In this document: one piece after another, positions 1-12,300 of the stretch | How the letters are laid out: every line of letters starts with the position of its first letter | How positions within the stretch are numbered: position 1 is the stretch's first letter | DNA from: Patagioenas fasciata | Taxonomy: Eukaryota > Chordata > Aves > Columbiformes > Columbidae | Direction of reading: 5' to 3' | DNA: 64,000 bases | NCBI RefSeq assembly: GCF_037038585.1 | Contig: NC_092523.1 | Span: 34,325,501-34,389,500 of the forward strand | Notes under the pieces: model-generated | What the model saw: only the letters and a program-made list of their open reading frames with translations | Told to the model about the DNA's origin: nothing | The model's database searches: none | Translations under genes and position numbers: made by a program

Positions 1-1692
1 TGCATACTGGGCCCTCTGTTCCTTTCAGAACGGAATTTCCTATTACAATCACCCTTCTATCTTTCTTATCAGAGGTAGTCTTCAGTTGTGTAGTCAACCG
101 CCTCTTCCTATGTGATCCTGTAGGCAGGCTTGGCACCACCTCGTCAGAATGGATATCGAGACCAAAATGGAAAGCATTACTTTGTCACTTTGTAAAACCT
201 TATTGCATCCACAAACAGAAGACTACATGTAGTTCTTGTCCCTGCATCTCAAGAAAGACATACTGGAGTAAGAGAAGGGCTATGAACAAAAGGGAATAGA
301 GCCACATTCAGCAAGAAAGCTAAAAAAGTCTAGAACCCTTGGAGAAGGCTAAGATGATGTGCTCAAAGTGCACAAAATCATAGAAGATAATTAGAAGATG
401 AATGAATGATTACTATACTTTACAACACAAGAATTAGAGACACTCCCTGAAATCAGTTTAAAACACTTTTTTGTTTGTTTGTTTTTTTTTTTCAAAACAG
501 AGCAGGCAGTGACTTTCAATACACTGTTGCTACTAAAGCTTCCAAAGCAAACACTACTAACACAGTCAGAAACAGATCAGTCACATTCACAAGACATCAT
601 AAACAGATTCCAAAAGGACTGAATATTTCCTAACATACCTACTCTAATGACTGTGGACACTGGGGAACAAGCACAACCCATCTGCCAAGAAAGAGCTACA
701 GATTCAGAAAAAGAGTACTGTAATTTAAATATTATGCTACATGGAAACCAAACTAAAAGTAGAGGTTCTAAAAACCATCTGAAAGTTTAACAGTGTACTA
801 AAGAGATTTCAGTCCTAGAGAGCTAAAAACTTAACTTTCCAAAAGACATTCATTCCCACTGACATTTGACAAAATATTCAAGTTTCCCTGACTGTCAGCA
901 ATATCAAAGACTTGCATAGTTTAGTACTACAGAGGCAGCAATTATAGATGTTCGCATAATATATACAGCAGCCTTTTTTTGGTAAGAGCACAAAATATTC
1001 CACCAATACGATACAACTGTTACTGACTTCAGTAAGCCCTTCTGCTATATACCTTTGCTTCAGCAGAGTTATCACCAACTGAATCCTACAGCACACAGGT
1101 TTATCTTCAGCAAAACCTACACATTCCAAAGTTGACCTTGAAGATTAAACACAGAAGCATCCAAATAAAGTCTCATATGCGTTATTGACACTTCAGATTT
1201 TTTCAAGGCAATGACTGAAATGTGTGCTTTGATGCACAGCTGCAACTTGGGGATGGACTTCGATACAAGTCATACACCTGCACATGTACCTTTATGATCC
1301 CTACTCAAGCTCAGCACCTCCTGCACTCCCTCAGGACTTGGCTGCTTTCCCTGCTCAGCCTCTCCGACACACCTGGGCCCTAACACGGGGCTGGGCTCTT
1401 ATACCTTCTTTCCCCCAGCATACAGCCACCCGCCGTACAAGGGGCACTCCGAGCACAGTCCAACCCTTTGCTTCTTACAGACGCCGAACACAGCCCTGGT
1501 ACAAACCGTCACCTTTGCTCTTGAAGATGCTCTGTCCTACCTCCAGCACACCCCGGGGGAAGGGCACTCCAGCGGAGAGAGATGTTCAGTACCTCTCAGG
1601 GTACGCACAGGTAGAAAAGGCTGGGTTGGGGGAACCCCACAGGTGAGGGTCGCACACCCTCCCCGTTCCCCCCCGGGTTTCGGGGGACGCGC
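1..1692 (-). other. Probable first intron of the FAM149A-like gene
   Basis: This stretch lies downstream, on the minus strand, of the first coding exon that ends at 1699 with a GTGAGT donor, so it is most simply the start of that gene's first intron. It holds a T-rich simple repeat at about 468-492 (TTTG units followed by a T run) and a GC-rich shoulder of the CpG island from about 1300 to 1690. I see no second exon with convincing splice sites. The open frames here have no recognisable domain. Confidence 0.4.
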
Positions 1693-2110
1693 ACTCACGC
1701 GTGGCGCGGTGGGCTGCTGGCCGCCTCCTCGCCGTCACTCTCCGCCGCCACCTCCTCCCCGATGTCTGGCAGGGTGATGAACAGGGCCTTGGCGCCCGCC
1801 CGCCCCCCGGGCTCCCTGTCCGCCGCGGCAGTCGCCAGGTGCAGGGGGCGGCCACCCGCTCGCTCCGCCGGCGGTACCGCCCTGCCCGGGACGCAGCCCC
1901 CGCCGGACGCGGGGCGCTGGCCGGGGGCCGGCGGGGCACGGCGGAGCTTGGCGAGGAGGACGCCCAGGTCCAGGGCCGCTACCTTCATGGCTGCGGGCCG
2001 GGAGCCCCTTCCCGTCCCCGCAAGGCCGGGCGGGGGCGGCCGGCGGCTCTCCCGGCCGGGGCTCCCGCAGCCTCCTGCCCGGCCCAGCGGGCGTTGCTAG
2101 GCTAAACAAA
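1640..2110. promoter_or_regulatory. CpG island and probable promoter of the FAM149A-like gene
   Basis: The block is very GC-rich with dense CpG, in sharp contrast to the AT-rich flanks. It contains the ATG-bearing exon on the minus strand, whose start codon is at 1986-1988. That is the typical layout of a vertebrate CpG-island promoter overlapping a first exon. The transcription start is not resolved; it probably lies between about 1990 and 2110 on the minus strand. Open frames on both strands here are long only because GC-rich DNA has few stop codons. Confidence 0.7.
1699..1988 (-). CDS. FAM149A: First coding exon of a FAM149A-like protein (partial gene)
   Basis: The minus-strand open frame starts at an ATG in a good Kozak context (GCAGCCATGA) and begins MKVAALDLGVLLAKLRR. 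A proline-, alanine- and glycine-rich low-complexity stretch follows, then a more ordered acidic segment (ALFITLPDIGEEVAAESDGE, about residues 67-86). The exon ends at 1699 at a strong GTGAGT donor after 290 coding bases, 96 codons plus two bases. The name rests on two points. The start resembles what I recall of FAM149A, and the exon lies directly downstream of TLR3 on the same strand, where FAM149A sits in other vertebrates. FAM149A is poorly characterised (DUF3719 family); its domain would be encoded beyond the left edge. No signal peptide or membrane segment is visible. The exon call is firmer than the gene name. Confidence 0.55.
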
Positions 2111-3803
2111 CCCGGCCGAGAGCGGTGCACCCCGCCCGCAAAAAGCCTGCGAGCCGCCATCAGCCTAAGCACCTGTCATAGGGAAGCGTAGAGCAGTAAC
2201 AAGTTGCAATCTGTGGGCTAAGGAAATAAAGCGTGGCGTTTTCCCTTTTGTTAAAATGCCACTAGTATTAAGGGGCAGAAACCAATCCCACCTGCTAGGG
2301 CCGCAGGGCTCTGCTTAACACCCTTTGTGTGGTGTGTGCCAAAAGGGTTTATAGAAACCTGGAGCAAGATGGACCCAATGCAGTACACCTTGCTACACCA
2401 GGTCAGGCAACTGCAGAAGGGAGCTGCAAGGAGCAACTGCCTATGTGCAAAGATACTACCAACAATCCCAGGCAGCTTGAAGAGCATTAGCGGGTGTCAG
2501 GATCTAAGACCTTTGTCTATCTGCTACAAATACCAGGCAGCTAGAGGCACAGGAGTTGGGGCTGGGGCAAATACTGCACTAGCTTTGCAACACGGGGTTG
2601 TCTGTCTGGGTGGATAGAAGAGTGATCATACTAGCAGCAGTTTGGGGACACTGTCATGGCTGGTGTTGTGGAAAGGACAAGCAGGTGACGTGGCCCATGG
2701 TAGCATCCAAAAGAACAGCACAGGCTGAAGGATAGCACAGCTCCTTTATACATAAAAGCCCAAGATTATATATCAAGCAACTACTTGCACTATCAACTTA
2801 AAGCTGGCAGCTGCTGCTAGACAACAAGCAAGGGTATGAAGTGGGGAATTTTATCCCTGCCTTGTCTGCCTAGCACAGCAAGGAGTGCAATGAACTGGCA
2901 GAGTGGAGCACACAAGAGACCAAATAGAGAACTGAGATTTGAAATTGGGATATTCTTGGCCTTTTTTCTTACAAATGAAAATAAATATATTCTGACTGAA
3001 GTTATGGAATAGGTCCACATAAACATAATAGCAGAACGATCTCTGTTTATTCCTCATGATGTCAAAAAGCCTTGACTGAGCCACAGTGAAAGCAGCATAA
3101 TTGAGCATAATACTGTTGATTTACAGTATGTTTACCTCAGCTGCAGCCCCAAAGCAACTCTGCATGAAGAGCTGGTATAGAACCTATTATGAACATCACT
3201 GTCTGTAACTTGTTCATAATTCTCTGTCATTCAAGTACTGCAGAAACAGGTTCCACCCCAAATCTACAGAGATAAATCATTTAGATATTCTGCTTTCAAT
3301 ACAGATGATTCCTCTTTAGTCCTAGGTAATATCTTTGACACTATAAGTCTGGAAATATTTTTCATTTATTTAGTATCAGACTCCTCAGCAAATCAGCATA
3401 ATATAGTCTCATGCTGCACACTGCAACTACCCAGCTCAGATATGGACTGTTAATCCTGAGAGCACTTACAGATCTCTACCACACTAAGCCCATTTACTCA
3501 CCATCAAATGTACAGGAGCAGAGCAGAAATTGGTAACTTTCAGATAGACAGAAAAAATGTATATTAAATTTTTATGTCAAGTATAAGATTACTCTTGGCA
3601 CTGTGCTAACTGCTTTTGTGCTTTTTTTTAACATTCCTCTAATTCTCATTGTAAGCCTTTATAATGTCTTTTTCTGTTGCAAATTATTTTAAACTGAATG
3701 TAGATACTAAAATAAATGTTTAGAACACATCCTATTTGTATAATTTAAAATTATTTTAATACATTTGCAATTACCTTTAGTTTGTATTCCTAGCTATTAA
3801 AAA

Positions 3804-3822
3804 AACAACAACAACAACAACA
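3804..3822. repeat. (CAA)n microsatellite
   Basis: About six CAA units preceded by a short A run, in the TLR3-FAM149A intergenic DNA. Confidence 0.85.
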
Positions 3823-3940
3823 AAACCAAACACAAACTAAGCATCCATAAAACATTTTCTCAGTGTTTTGACACTGATTTTGGAGGCATTTGTAGTAACA
3901 AGAAAAATCTTTATGGAATTTAGACACACCGTCATTTGTC

Positions 3941-4130
3941 AGGTTTTAGGAGCCAGAAAAGACCACTTGATCATCTGGTCTGACCTCTTGTATCACATTT
4001 CACCTAGGCATTTCTCCATGAATTCTCTGGATCTTTATGTCATTTTTTATATCCATGTGAACTGCTAACATTTTCCAAACAATTTATGTTGATGTGGAAT
4101 GAGAAATTCTGCTACTATTTGTCATTACAG
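3941..4130 (-). repeat. Old degenerate LINE (CR1-like) 3' fragment, minus orientation
   Basis: The segment contains a phrase of the type gaccacttgatcatctggtc followed by tgacctcttgtat. This resembles the reverse complement of the conserved CR1-family 3' region that ends near GACCAGATGACCTC. The rest is too decayed to align by eye, and no 3' terminal microsatellite is preserved. It is much older than the CR1 copies at 53 and 63 kb. Confidence 0.4.
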
Positions 4131-6140
4131 ATTTAGGAAACATAAGAACACTTCCACATGTTAGTCTTTAAATAAGAGAAAGAACGATTGACATGGTGCA
4201 TACCTGCCACCCCATCCTTACAGAGTTGCCTCCTCAAATTTCATGGCCTAAGCACAAAGAATTTGTCACTTCACCTGAAAAGGTCAGAAAGATGAGATGA
4301 AAGCATCACAATGGGGATAATCCTATTACTGTAATTAGGGAATCATCATCTATCACTTCAACTGTAAACAAAGCCCCTTTTGTTTTCACTCAGGACTTCC
4401 TGAGCAACTGCAGACAGTCTACACCCCAGTCTACACACTGTCATTTACAGTTTTATCATCATGGGACATACAAACCTATTAATACACAAAGTTTTTAATC
4501 TATGTATACAACAAATCATGAGAAAAGCTGCTTAAAATGTTACGTATTGATTCTTGGAGTAATGGTGGTATTGAAATCGATGAGGGAAATTCGAGGGGGA
4601 AAAAAGGCAATTAAAAATATTCTTCAGATTTGAAAGGTCACACATCTACTGAAAATTTACAGTGTATTATATGGTCCTCGGAGTAGCAATTAAATATTGA
4701 CAAAAACATATAAATGACTGTCTAGTGTCTAATTTACAATAAATTGTGTTCAAACACTCCTTAAAATTGCAAACAGCCTCAAACATTATGAACATCCTTT
4801 CAGAACACTCTTTGCTGGTTCTCAGATCTCTGTGTATCAAGCTACTAGCCAATATATTTGAACCTTAATGCTCTGGCAATTGCCAACTAGCCCATGTTTC
4901 TAGAAAGTATGTTACGGAAAAAAAGACAAACTAGATTAATATAGAAGAAATTAAACTACAGAATTCTGTCTAATTTCTTTACAACATTCTTTTTTGCTAT
5001 CAGAGGCAAAACTACGTACAGCCATAAAGAAAAAAGGAAACATAAAATTTGAAATTCATCTACTTTTGAAGTTTTTTTCCCACTCTATCTATAACTATAG
5101 TCACAGTAAAATTTCTGGTATGCTTTAAAACCATTTCTTTGGGTGGGCTTATTTTTTTGTTGTTGTTTGACTAGTAATAAAGATTTCAGTATTGAAATTA
5201 CAGTAGCATCAGCTCCCCCACAAAGTTGTCTTCTGGTTATGCTGCAGAAAAATCTATGCCTTTACTCGTTTTAAACAGGTGCACCAGCTATGCATTGGCC
5301 ATACTTCACATTGATTTCAAGTTCTATTTAATGGCCCACATTTATGAGTATTTGAATAAGTAAGGTGTCAGCTCTCAGTATAAATGTCCTCTGCCAGCTC
5401 TCTGAATTTTGATAGGGAGGAGTAAAAATGTTTGTTTACTTATACCACATTGATTAAATCAGTTGACTCAGTCTGAAAATCTGGTTTTGCAGTATTAGCA
5501 CCACCCAGAAGGCATAAGGAATCCCTTGCCGTGTGTTCTGAACAGGCTGCTCACGGGGTCACATTTCTTTCTTCAGCTTTCACTTAAAACAAAGGTTTTA
5601 AAACTCACTTTGAAACTTTGCTATGTTTCTTGGTTTCAACTACAGAAATAATTTTCCATGTTATTATCCTTACTCTGCATCACATGGAAAGCTTTCCAAT
5701 TTGAGTTTCACTGAGTCTCCCCTTGTGTTATGAAAGCAAGCAGTAGTGTCCACTCTACCCTCTAAACAGAATTTGCTATTTTATCATTATTGAATTCTCT
5801 TTTACATATCCCTTTAAAGCAGAGTCGATGTCTTTTTCACACTACACCAGATGGACATTTTTGGTAGGACACCAGTCATTCTCTCTGCTTTTCAGAATTT
5901 CTACCACATTTTTGATGTACAAACTGAAATGACTATCAGTCATGATCCATTTTAACATGTCACTTCATGCAGGTGAATCAAAATATCAGCAAGAACATGA
6001 ATATAGACTAAATTATACTGACTTATGTATCTTTCCAGCACGGCAAACTTTTTCAGGTTTTCCTGAAGACTTTATAGTTTTCCAATGACAGAAAATATGC
6101 AATAAAATGACCCCATAATTCAAATCTGTACTTTCATAAT

Positions 6141-6369
6141 TCAATGTTTTTTACTATTAGATTTAAGTGCCATCACTAATTGCTGATGAAATGCACTGAC
6201 TCGTTCTTTCTGGGCTGGCCAGTTCAAGATGCAGCGAGATCTGAACATTCCTCTTCTCAGGTGAAGTGCATGATACAACTTGTAATCTTGGATCTCATGA
6301 AGAAAGATCAATATAATGGAGTCCCGACTTTGTTCAATAGCTTGCTGAAGAGCATGATACACCTTAAAG
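6141..6369 (-). CDS. TLR3: TLR3 last coding exon (C-terminal half of TIR)
   Basis: Residues 820-895 and the TGA stop. The acceptor is TTTTGCTTCAG. The first base completes codon 820 (AA|C, Asn). The segment reads FKVYHALQQAIEQSRDSIIL through CILNWPAQKE (box 3 region) to the C-terminal NSKKH. This small last exon, which splits the TIR domain, is characteristic of TLR3. Most other TLRs have an unsplit TIR. Confidence 0.95.
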
Positions 6370-9300
6370 CTGAAGCAAAAAGAAGAGAAAAATACGTGTT
6401 TTCCTTCATATGGATGGAAAAAATGACAAACAGTTCTTTTAACAGCTCACATAACAGCACATTGCAAACTCCAGTATTTGACTCCAACAGGGGTCTTAAT
6501 GTCTATTTAATGATATAACATTGTCATTGCTTATGTTAAATTACTTACCCTCTAACTAAAGACAAAAAATATAACCTAAGTCAACTGTCTTGATATAGCT
6601 TTGTTTAGCAAAGTTCCTTTCTTTGTAAGATCACTATATCAGAAAGACATTTAAAGACAAATAAAAACAACCTTTGGATGATAGTGATCTCACCCATCAT
6701 TGCTCTTTTTCAAACATGTAATTTTAAGGCAAGCAATCTGCACAGGTGACAGCATGACTTTTTGTATAAAAATATAGTGACTGAGAGATTCTAATGCCCA
6801 CTAGTGTATATGTGGAACAATTAACTTTGCTAACTTAGGAATTATTCTGAAGTTATGATCTATTAAGCAAATATATTAAAATAGAATTTGCATGGCATTT
6901 TTTATTAAATTACACACCAAAAATATATTACCTTCTTAAAAAAACTGTTAAGAAATTTTCTCCATTACATATAAAATTTTATATCCTACTCACTTTTTGC
7001 ACCAGGGATCCTGTAAGAGGTGCTCAGTCACAACAAAAATAATCTTCCTGCTCCTTTGTATACTGTTAACAGTGGCTTCAAATTCAGATATACCCGCTTC
7101 AAAGTCCCGCTCTTCTAAACAAAACCTAATTTGAAAGTGGTAATTTTTTTCCAGAGACATGAAATTCTTCAACACCCAATTCTTGTCCTGTCTTGCATGA
7201 ATAACATAGGCATCAAAATCAAATTCTTCCTGTTGTCTGTCAAGTTCTTTAAAACCAAGTACTCGATTTACTGAAATATTCCAGTAGAAAGCGATTCTCC
7301 ATCCTTCAAAATGGATGATAAGAACCATAAAAATTATTAGCATCACAGTAGTGGTAGTGACCACAAACAGAAGTTTAAATGGAGCACTGTCTTTGCAGGC
7401 TGAGCTATCAAAATGTAACACCAGATTACTGTGATATTTAGGGGGGGTGTTGCAAATGTAGTGGGACGTCAATCCAGGTATATAAGTGTGAGTCGCATTA
7501 AGCCAATCAGCAAACCAAGCAATGCTTTCACAGGTGCAATCAAATGGATTGGAATCCATCTCCAGTATTCTCAGGCTCTTAAAAGCTGGGCCAAATACTT
7601 TTTCTTCAACTGAGGTTATCAGATTTTTCTGAAGGTTTAAGAAATTCAGAGAGTTTTGGTCATCAAACAGAGTTGCTGGAAGCAAATTCAAATTATTGGC
7701 TCCTAAATCCAAGTCTTTTAATTGAAACAAACCCTTGAAAACCTGAACGGGAATCTCATCAAACCCATTAGATTTTAAATTAAGAATACGCAAGTTGGGA
7801 AGATCTTTCAAAAAAAGGACAGGCCCACCTGGATTTGCATCTTTCCAAAGTCGGGCTAAATTATTGTGCTGCAAATCCAGAATGTCAAGTTTGTGAAGTC
7901 CATCAAACAAGTCTTCTTTTATGTTTGCTAAGTTGTTATTGCTGATGTCTAGGACAGTCAGATTTTGCAGAGGATGAAAAGGTGAAGGAGAAAGCACCAG
8001 ATTACTGCAACCTACCTTCCTCAGCATTAGTTTTCTAAGGCTTGGGACAAAAATGAATGATTCACTTCGCAAAGTCAAATTTTTATTATAGGAAAGATAA
8101 ATATCTTGTATATTATTGAGACCTTTAAATTCATGACCTCTGAGCTCTTGACTAATTTCATTGAGACCAAGATCGAGAATTTTCAGGTGTCCCAAGGAGG
8201 AAAACGCCCCACTTTCTATTGTAGAAATTCTTGTTTTTGTGAGATTAAGAACTTGCAAACTGGAATTAGCAAGCGATGAAAATGTTTTATTAGTTATTCT
8301 TTGTAAGTTTATGTTGCAGTTACAGAGACTCAGATATTTCAGGTTTTTCAGACCTGTGAACATATTAGCAGTAATTCCTGGAAAATTGTTATTATCCATT
8401 ATAAGGTACTCCAGGTGGTATAACCAGTGAAAGGAAAAATCTTCAATTTTCCCAATAAGTGAATTTATCAGATTCAGATGTTTGAGGCTGGATAATCCAT
8501 AAAATAAACGTGATGATATATGAATCTTATTGTGCTTCAGGCTTAAGTACTGTAAACTTGAAAGCCACTGAAATGAATCATCTTCTATCACAGACAGAGA
8601 ATTTTGGGAAAGGTTTAAAACCGTAAGGTTTGTTCCTTGCAGTCCCTGGAAAGTTGATTTGCCAATGTATGAAAGATTCACGTTGCTCAGTGAGAGATTC
8701 TGAATCGCCGTGTTTGATAATTCTGTACAAAGTTTCTTCGTGCGATTTTCACCAAGTTCAACATTGTTCAGTACAAGGCCAAAGAGATTTCCAATTGCAT
8801 GTAAACATCCTGTGTGAAACTGAAAGGAAAAGAAAAAACAGTTTTGATCCAAACAAGGGGATTATGTAAGAAAGTAGCCCCATAAAGCCAAAATTTGGAA
8901 AGGTTTTTAAATTAGATTTTTCAAGCAGAGTATAACTCTTAGATTCAAGTTTTTCCACAGCCAAGTTCAGACAAACACTTCTTGGAGTTTATACTTCTTG
9001 TGATAAAAAGTTCTAAAATTTGTAACATTATTATTATCCTAATTCTGAGTAGTACTTGTCTAGAAGAAGATAGAAAGTTGCTTAGTGAGATGCAACTTAA
9101 TTACAATTTTGCATCCAACTGGTAAAACGCTTTCACTAGGAGCATCTAAGAAATTGGGATAATGCCTTTCTTCAGCTTTCTTTTATTGACATCTGCTGGG
9201 GATACCAATATACTAGTGCAAAACTAGATATACTGTAAAAAAAATTATTTAGGCCTTCAGGCAGCCAAGAAGAAACCCACTTTCTCTGGGTGAACAGAAT

Positions 9301-12300
9301 CTAGACTCATGAAATGTGATACCACACACTTGCTTCCACAGCATAAATGTGTAAGGCTGCTTTTCATACAGCAGTGCTGTAAAATCAGAGCAGGTTAAAC
9401 TAGCATAAAGTAGCACTGCGCGAGAAAGGAGCAGTCCCATCTACTTACACTCACTATGTACCCTTGCACCAATGTGACCATACATGCAGTCACATGGTGA
9501 ATCAGATAGGGAACCAGCCTGACCACAAGCTAAACAAGCCAAAACATCTGTAGAGGTTCTCCACTGATCCAATGCATCGCCTCACTAAAGCTTGTATGCG
9601 AAAGTGAGAGGTATGAAGTGGGCAAGGGAATGAGGAGGGTGGGGTTGCCTCTCAGCAGTGCTACAAGCTTATGCCACTCTTGTAATTTCAATATACCTGT
9701 TCTTTACAGATCAATCAACTGGGAAAAAAAGCTCAGCAAATTCAATGCAAATTCAGTATTCATATGCTGTGGGTCAGCCAGTTTAGAACTGCAATACTTA
9801 CCATCACTCTTCAAAAAATCATATCGTAGCACCAAGAAGTATGTCAGAGAGAACAGTACGGCAGGTGGCAGAGAAAACACCTACTTGTTTTTTTAAAAGA
9901 GTGAGTATACTTTTCTGCAATCATTCTTTCTCTGGGGTACCCCACAGGCACAAATGAACATTCTCTTTGATTAACTAGGAAGTGAGACCTAGGCTGTATA
10001 ACTAACCTTGCATAACATTGCACTTTTCCCCAAATTAGAAAGTATGTCAACCATTCCGTCTTCAGAACAAACAAACAAACAAACAAACAAACAAAAACAA
10101 TCCTGCATAGAAAATACATTGTAAGGATTCACGGAGCTACTTGATCTAGCTATTGCTTGACACATCTGATCAACACAGAACCAGCTCTTGCTGATTTCAA
10201 TGGGAGAAAAATAATGATGGGTATCACTACTGGACGTCAGCAGTAACACTGTACATATTAGGATGGTTTTATCTTTGACCTCAATGGATCAAAAATGCAA
10301 TGTAAATGCCATACAACCATAAAGGATAAATCAGGATAGTTCCATTTTATACTTACACCTGTTGATTTTCTGCTGAAATGTTCCCTACCTCTTTCAGTGG
10401 ATTTGATGACAAATGAAGACTGTTCAATGAGGTGTTGCTAAGAAAACTGAAGTCTTTCTTTTTTAACTCAGTGATTTGATTGCTATCCAACATGAGCTCA
10501 CGAAGGTTCTTCAACTGTTGCTGCAATCCTAAATTTGCTGACTTCAAAAGATTATGAGATAGGTCCAGAATATTCAAGTTCTGGGAAGAAGATACCAACA
10601 GACAAGTATAAAATTATTTTTATTTTGTATAACACCATTTTGAAATATTGCATTGGAGTCTAATTGATTCGAAATTAGTTGCAATAATACAGTTAGATTT
10701 GTAACAGAGAAATGGAAGCTTTCAAGCTCCTGCAGGAAGAAGCATTCTGTATCTTCTACACCTGTAACTTTTGTGTTCATAGTCTTAAACTGCTAAATTA
10801 TCTGCTGCAAACCAAAGAATTACCTTATCTAAAATTCCTTAATTCACTGAAAGCCCTCCTGTTCCAGATAAAGTGATAAAAGCAAAAGCCTACAGCTGGC
10901 TGCAGTTAGAACTACCACAGTATTAAACCTTGTGTCTATACTGTGGTCCACCCCCACCAATGGGAGTGAGGAAAAGGGGTGCAGTGGCAGCCTACAAAGA
11001 TCAGCGCTTGTCATACTCCAGTTAATGCCCAGGTTCTCATATGACTCCTGCACCTGCAGGGCAGGAGATGCTGCTCTGAAGTGATTCCACAGAATGTGCC
11101 TGGAGGTGCCTCAAGCCAGGCCTCCATCAGTGCATGGCAGCGGCAAAGTGAGGGTGGCCAGAACATCAGGTCTGTTCCCAGCACCAAAGCTGGCTGCACT
11201 CATTTGTGCTTAGTTGAAAGTCAGTAGTCCTCCAGTGCAGGCACAGACATTGTAGGTAACTGAACTGGAATACTGAGTTTAACAGAAAAGTTCAGATTTG
11301 TTCTAAACAACATGCACACTCATTAGAACATTATACAATGATTAGTAGCTGCACATTGTCTCTATTTTCTTTTGTCCTTTTGCATGATTCCCTGCTTGGT
11401 GCAAAGACGATGGAAAAGTCTTTCCCTGCCTTCTGTGCTGGTTCCCCAACCACATAGATGCTACAGAGAAGAATATTTAACTACATGTAAACTATCAGGA
11501 GAAACAAATGTAGAGTAAAAAAAAGATTTTAATTCTTTCTCAAAGCCGAAAGTCCTGTGAGACACTACATTCACCCTAAACACTGGCCTCCATGGTCTGA
11601 GTAATTACACCTTGACCTTGAGAATTTAGGCTAGCAACTATTTTTCAGCCCCAGGCAATGCAGATTCCACAGCATCCATTTTGCCCTATATGTCATCTGC
11701 TGCTGTTCTCTCAGCACAAATCCTGTACGGAGAGGTGCCTCGATGGGATGCAACAGGGAAAAGGGGATGGAGAGCATTGACTCCTAAGGATGGTTGAGAC
11801 TCCAGTGTGCTCTAACATAAGAAGCCACCAGGCCTTTTATTTAGAAAAACAATGAAGGGACATTACATGCTGGGCATTTTCAGAGGCAAATAGGCAGCTG
11901 TTCTGTACACAAACTGGAAAAAAAAAAATCCACATTTATACTTTATTTACATGAAAAGATGCATTACTCATGCTTACCTCCAGCGTTTTGAAAGGATCAT
12001 TTTTTATATCTATTCTGTTGTATCCTAGATTGAGCTCAGTCAGGTTGGTGCAGGAAGCAAAGACTCTGTCAGGGAGCTTATGCAATTCATTATGTTCTAA
12101 CCTCAGAATCTGCAACAAGGGCACATTTTGGCACAAGTCTGGTTGCAGTTTAGAGATGCTGTTGTAGCCTGCGTTCAAGTAAACCAGCTGGCTGTACTTG
12201 GTCAGATTTGCAGGACCTAGCTGTCTTAGCTGATTATGAGAAATATCCAAACCCGTTATATTGTTTGGGAGATCAGAAGGAATTTGAGTCAGCTTTAGGT

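Larger units (their letters stand above)
2111..6140. other. Intergenic DNA between TLR3 and the FAM149A-like gene, including the TLR3 3' UTR
   Basis: About 4 kb of mostly AT-rich sequence without a supported coding exon. The right end must contain the TLR3 3' UTR, read leftwards from the stop codon at 6141. I found no AATAAA on the minus strand close to the stop. An ATTAAA variant on the minus strand at 5327-5332 is a weak candidate polyadenylation signal. The stretch also holds a CAA microsatellite (3804-3822) and an old LINE-like fragment (about 3941-4130), listed separately. Confidence 0.5.

Noticed and set aside
1701..2172. Long open frames on both strands in the left CpG island other than the 1699-1988 exon
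   Set aside because: Their arginine-, proline- and glycine-rich peptides are typical of out-of-frame reading of GC-rich DNA.
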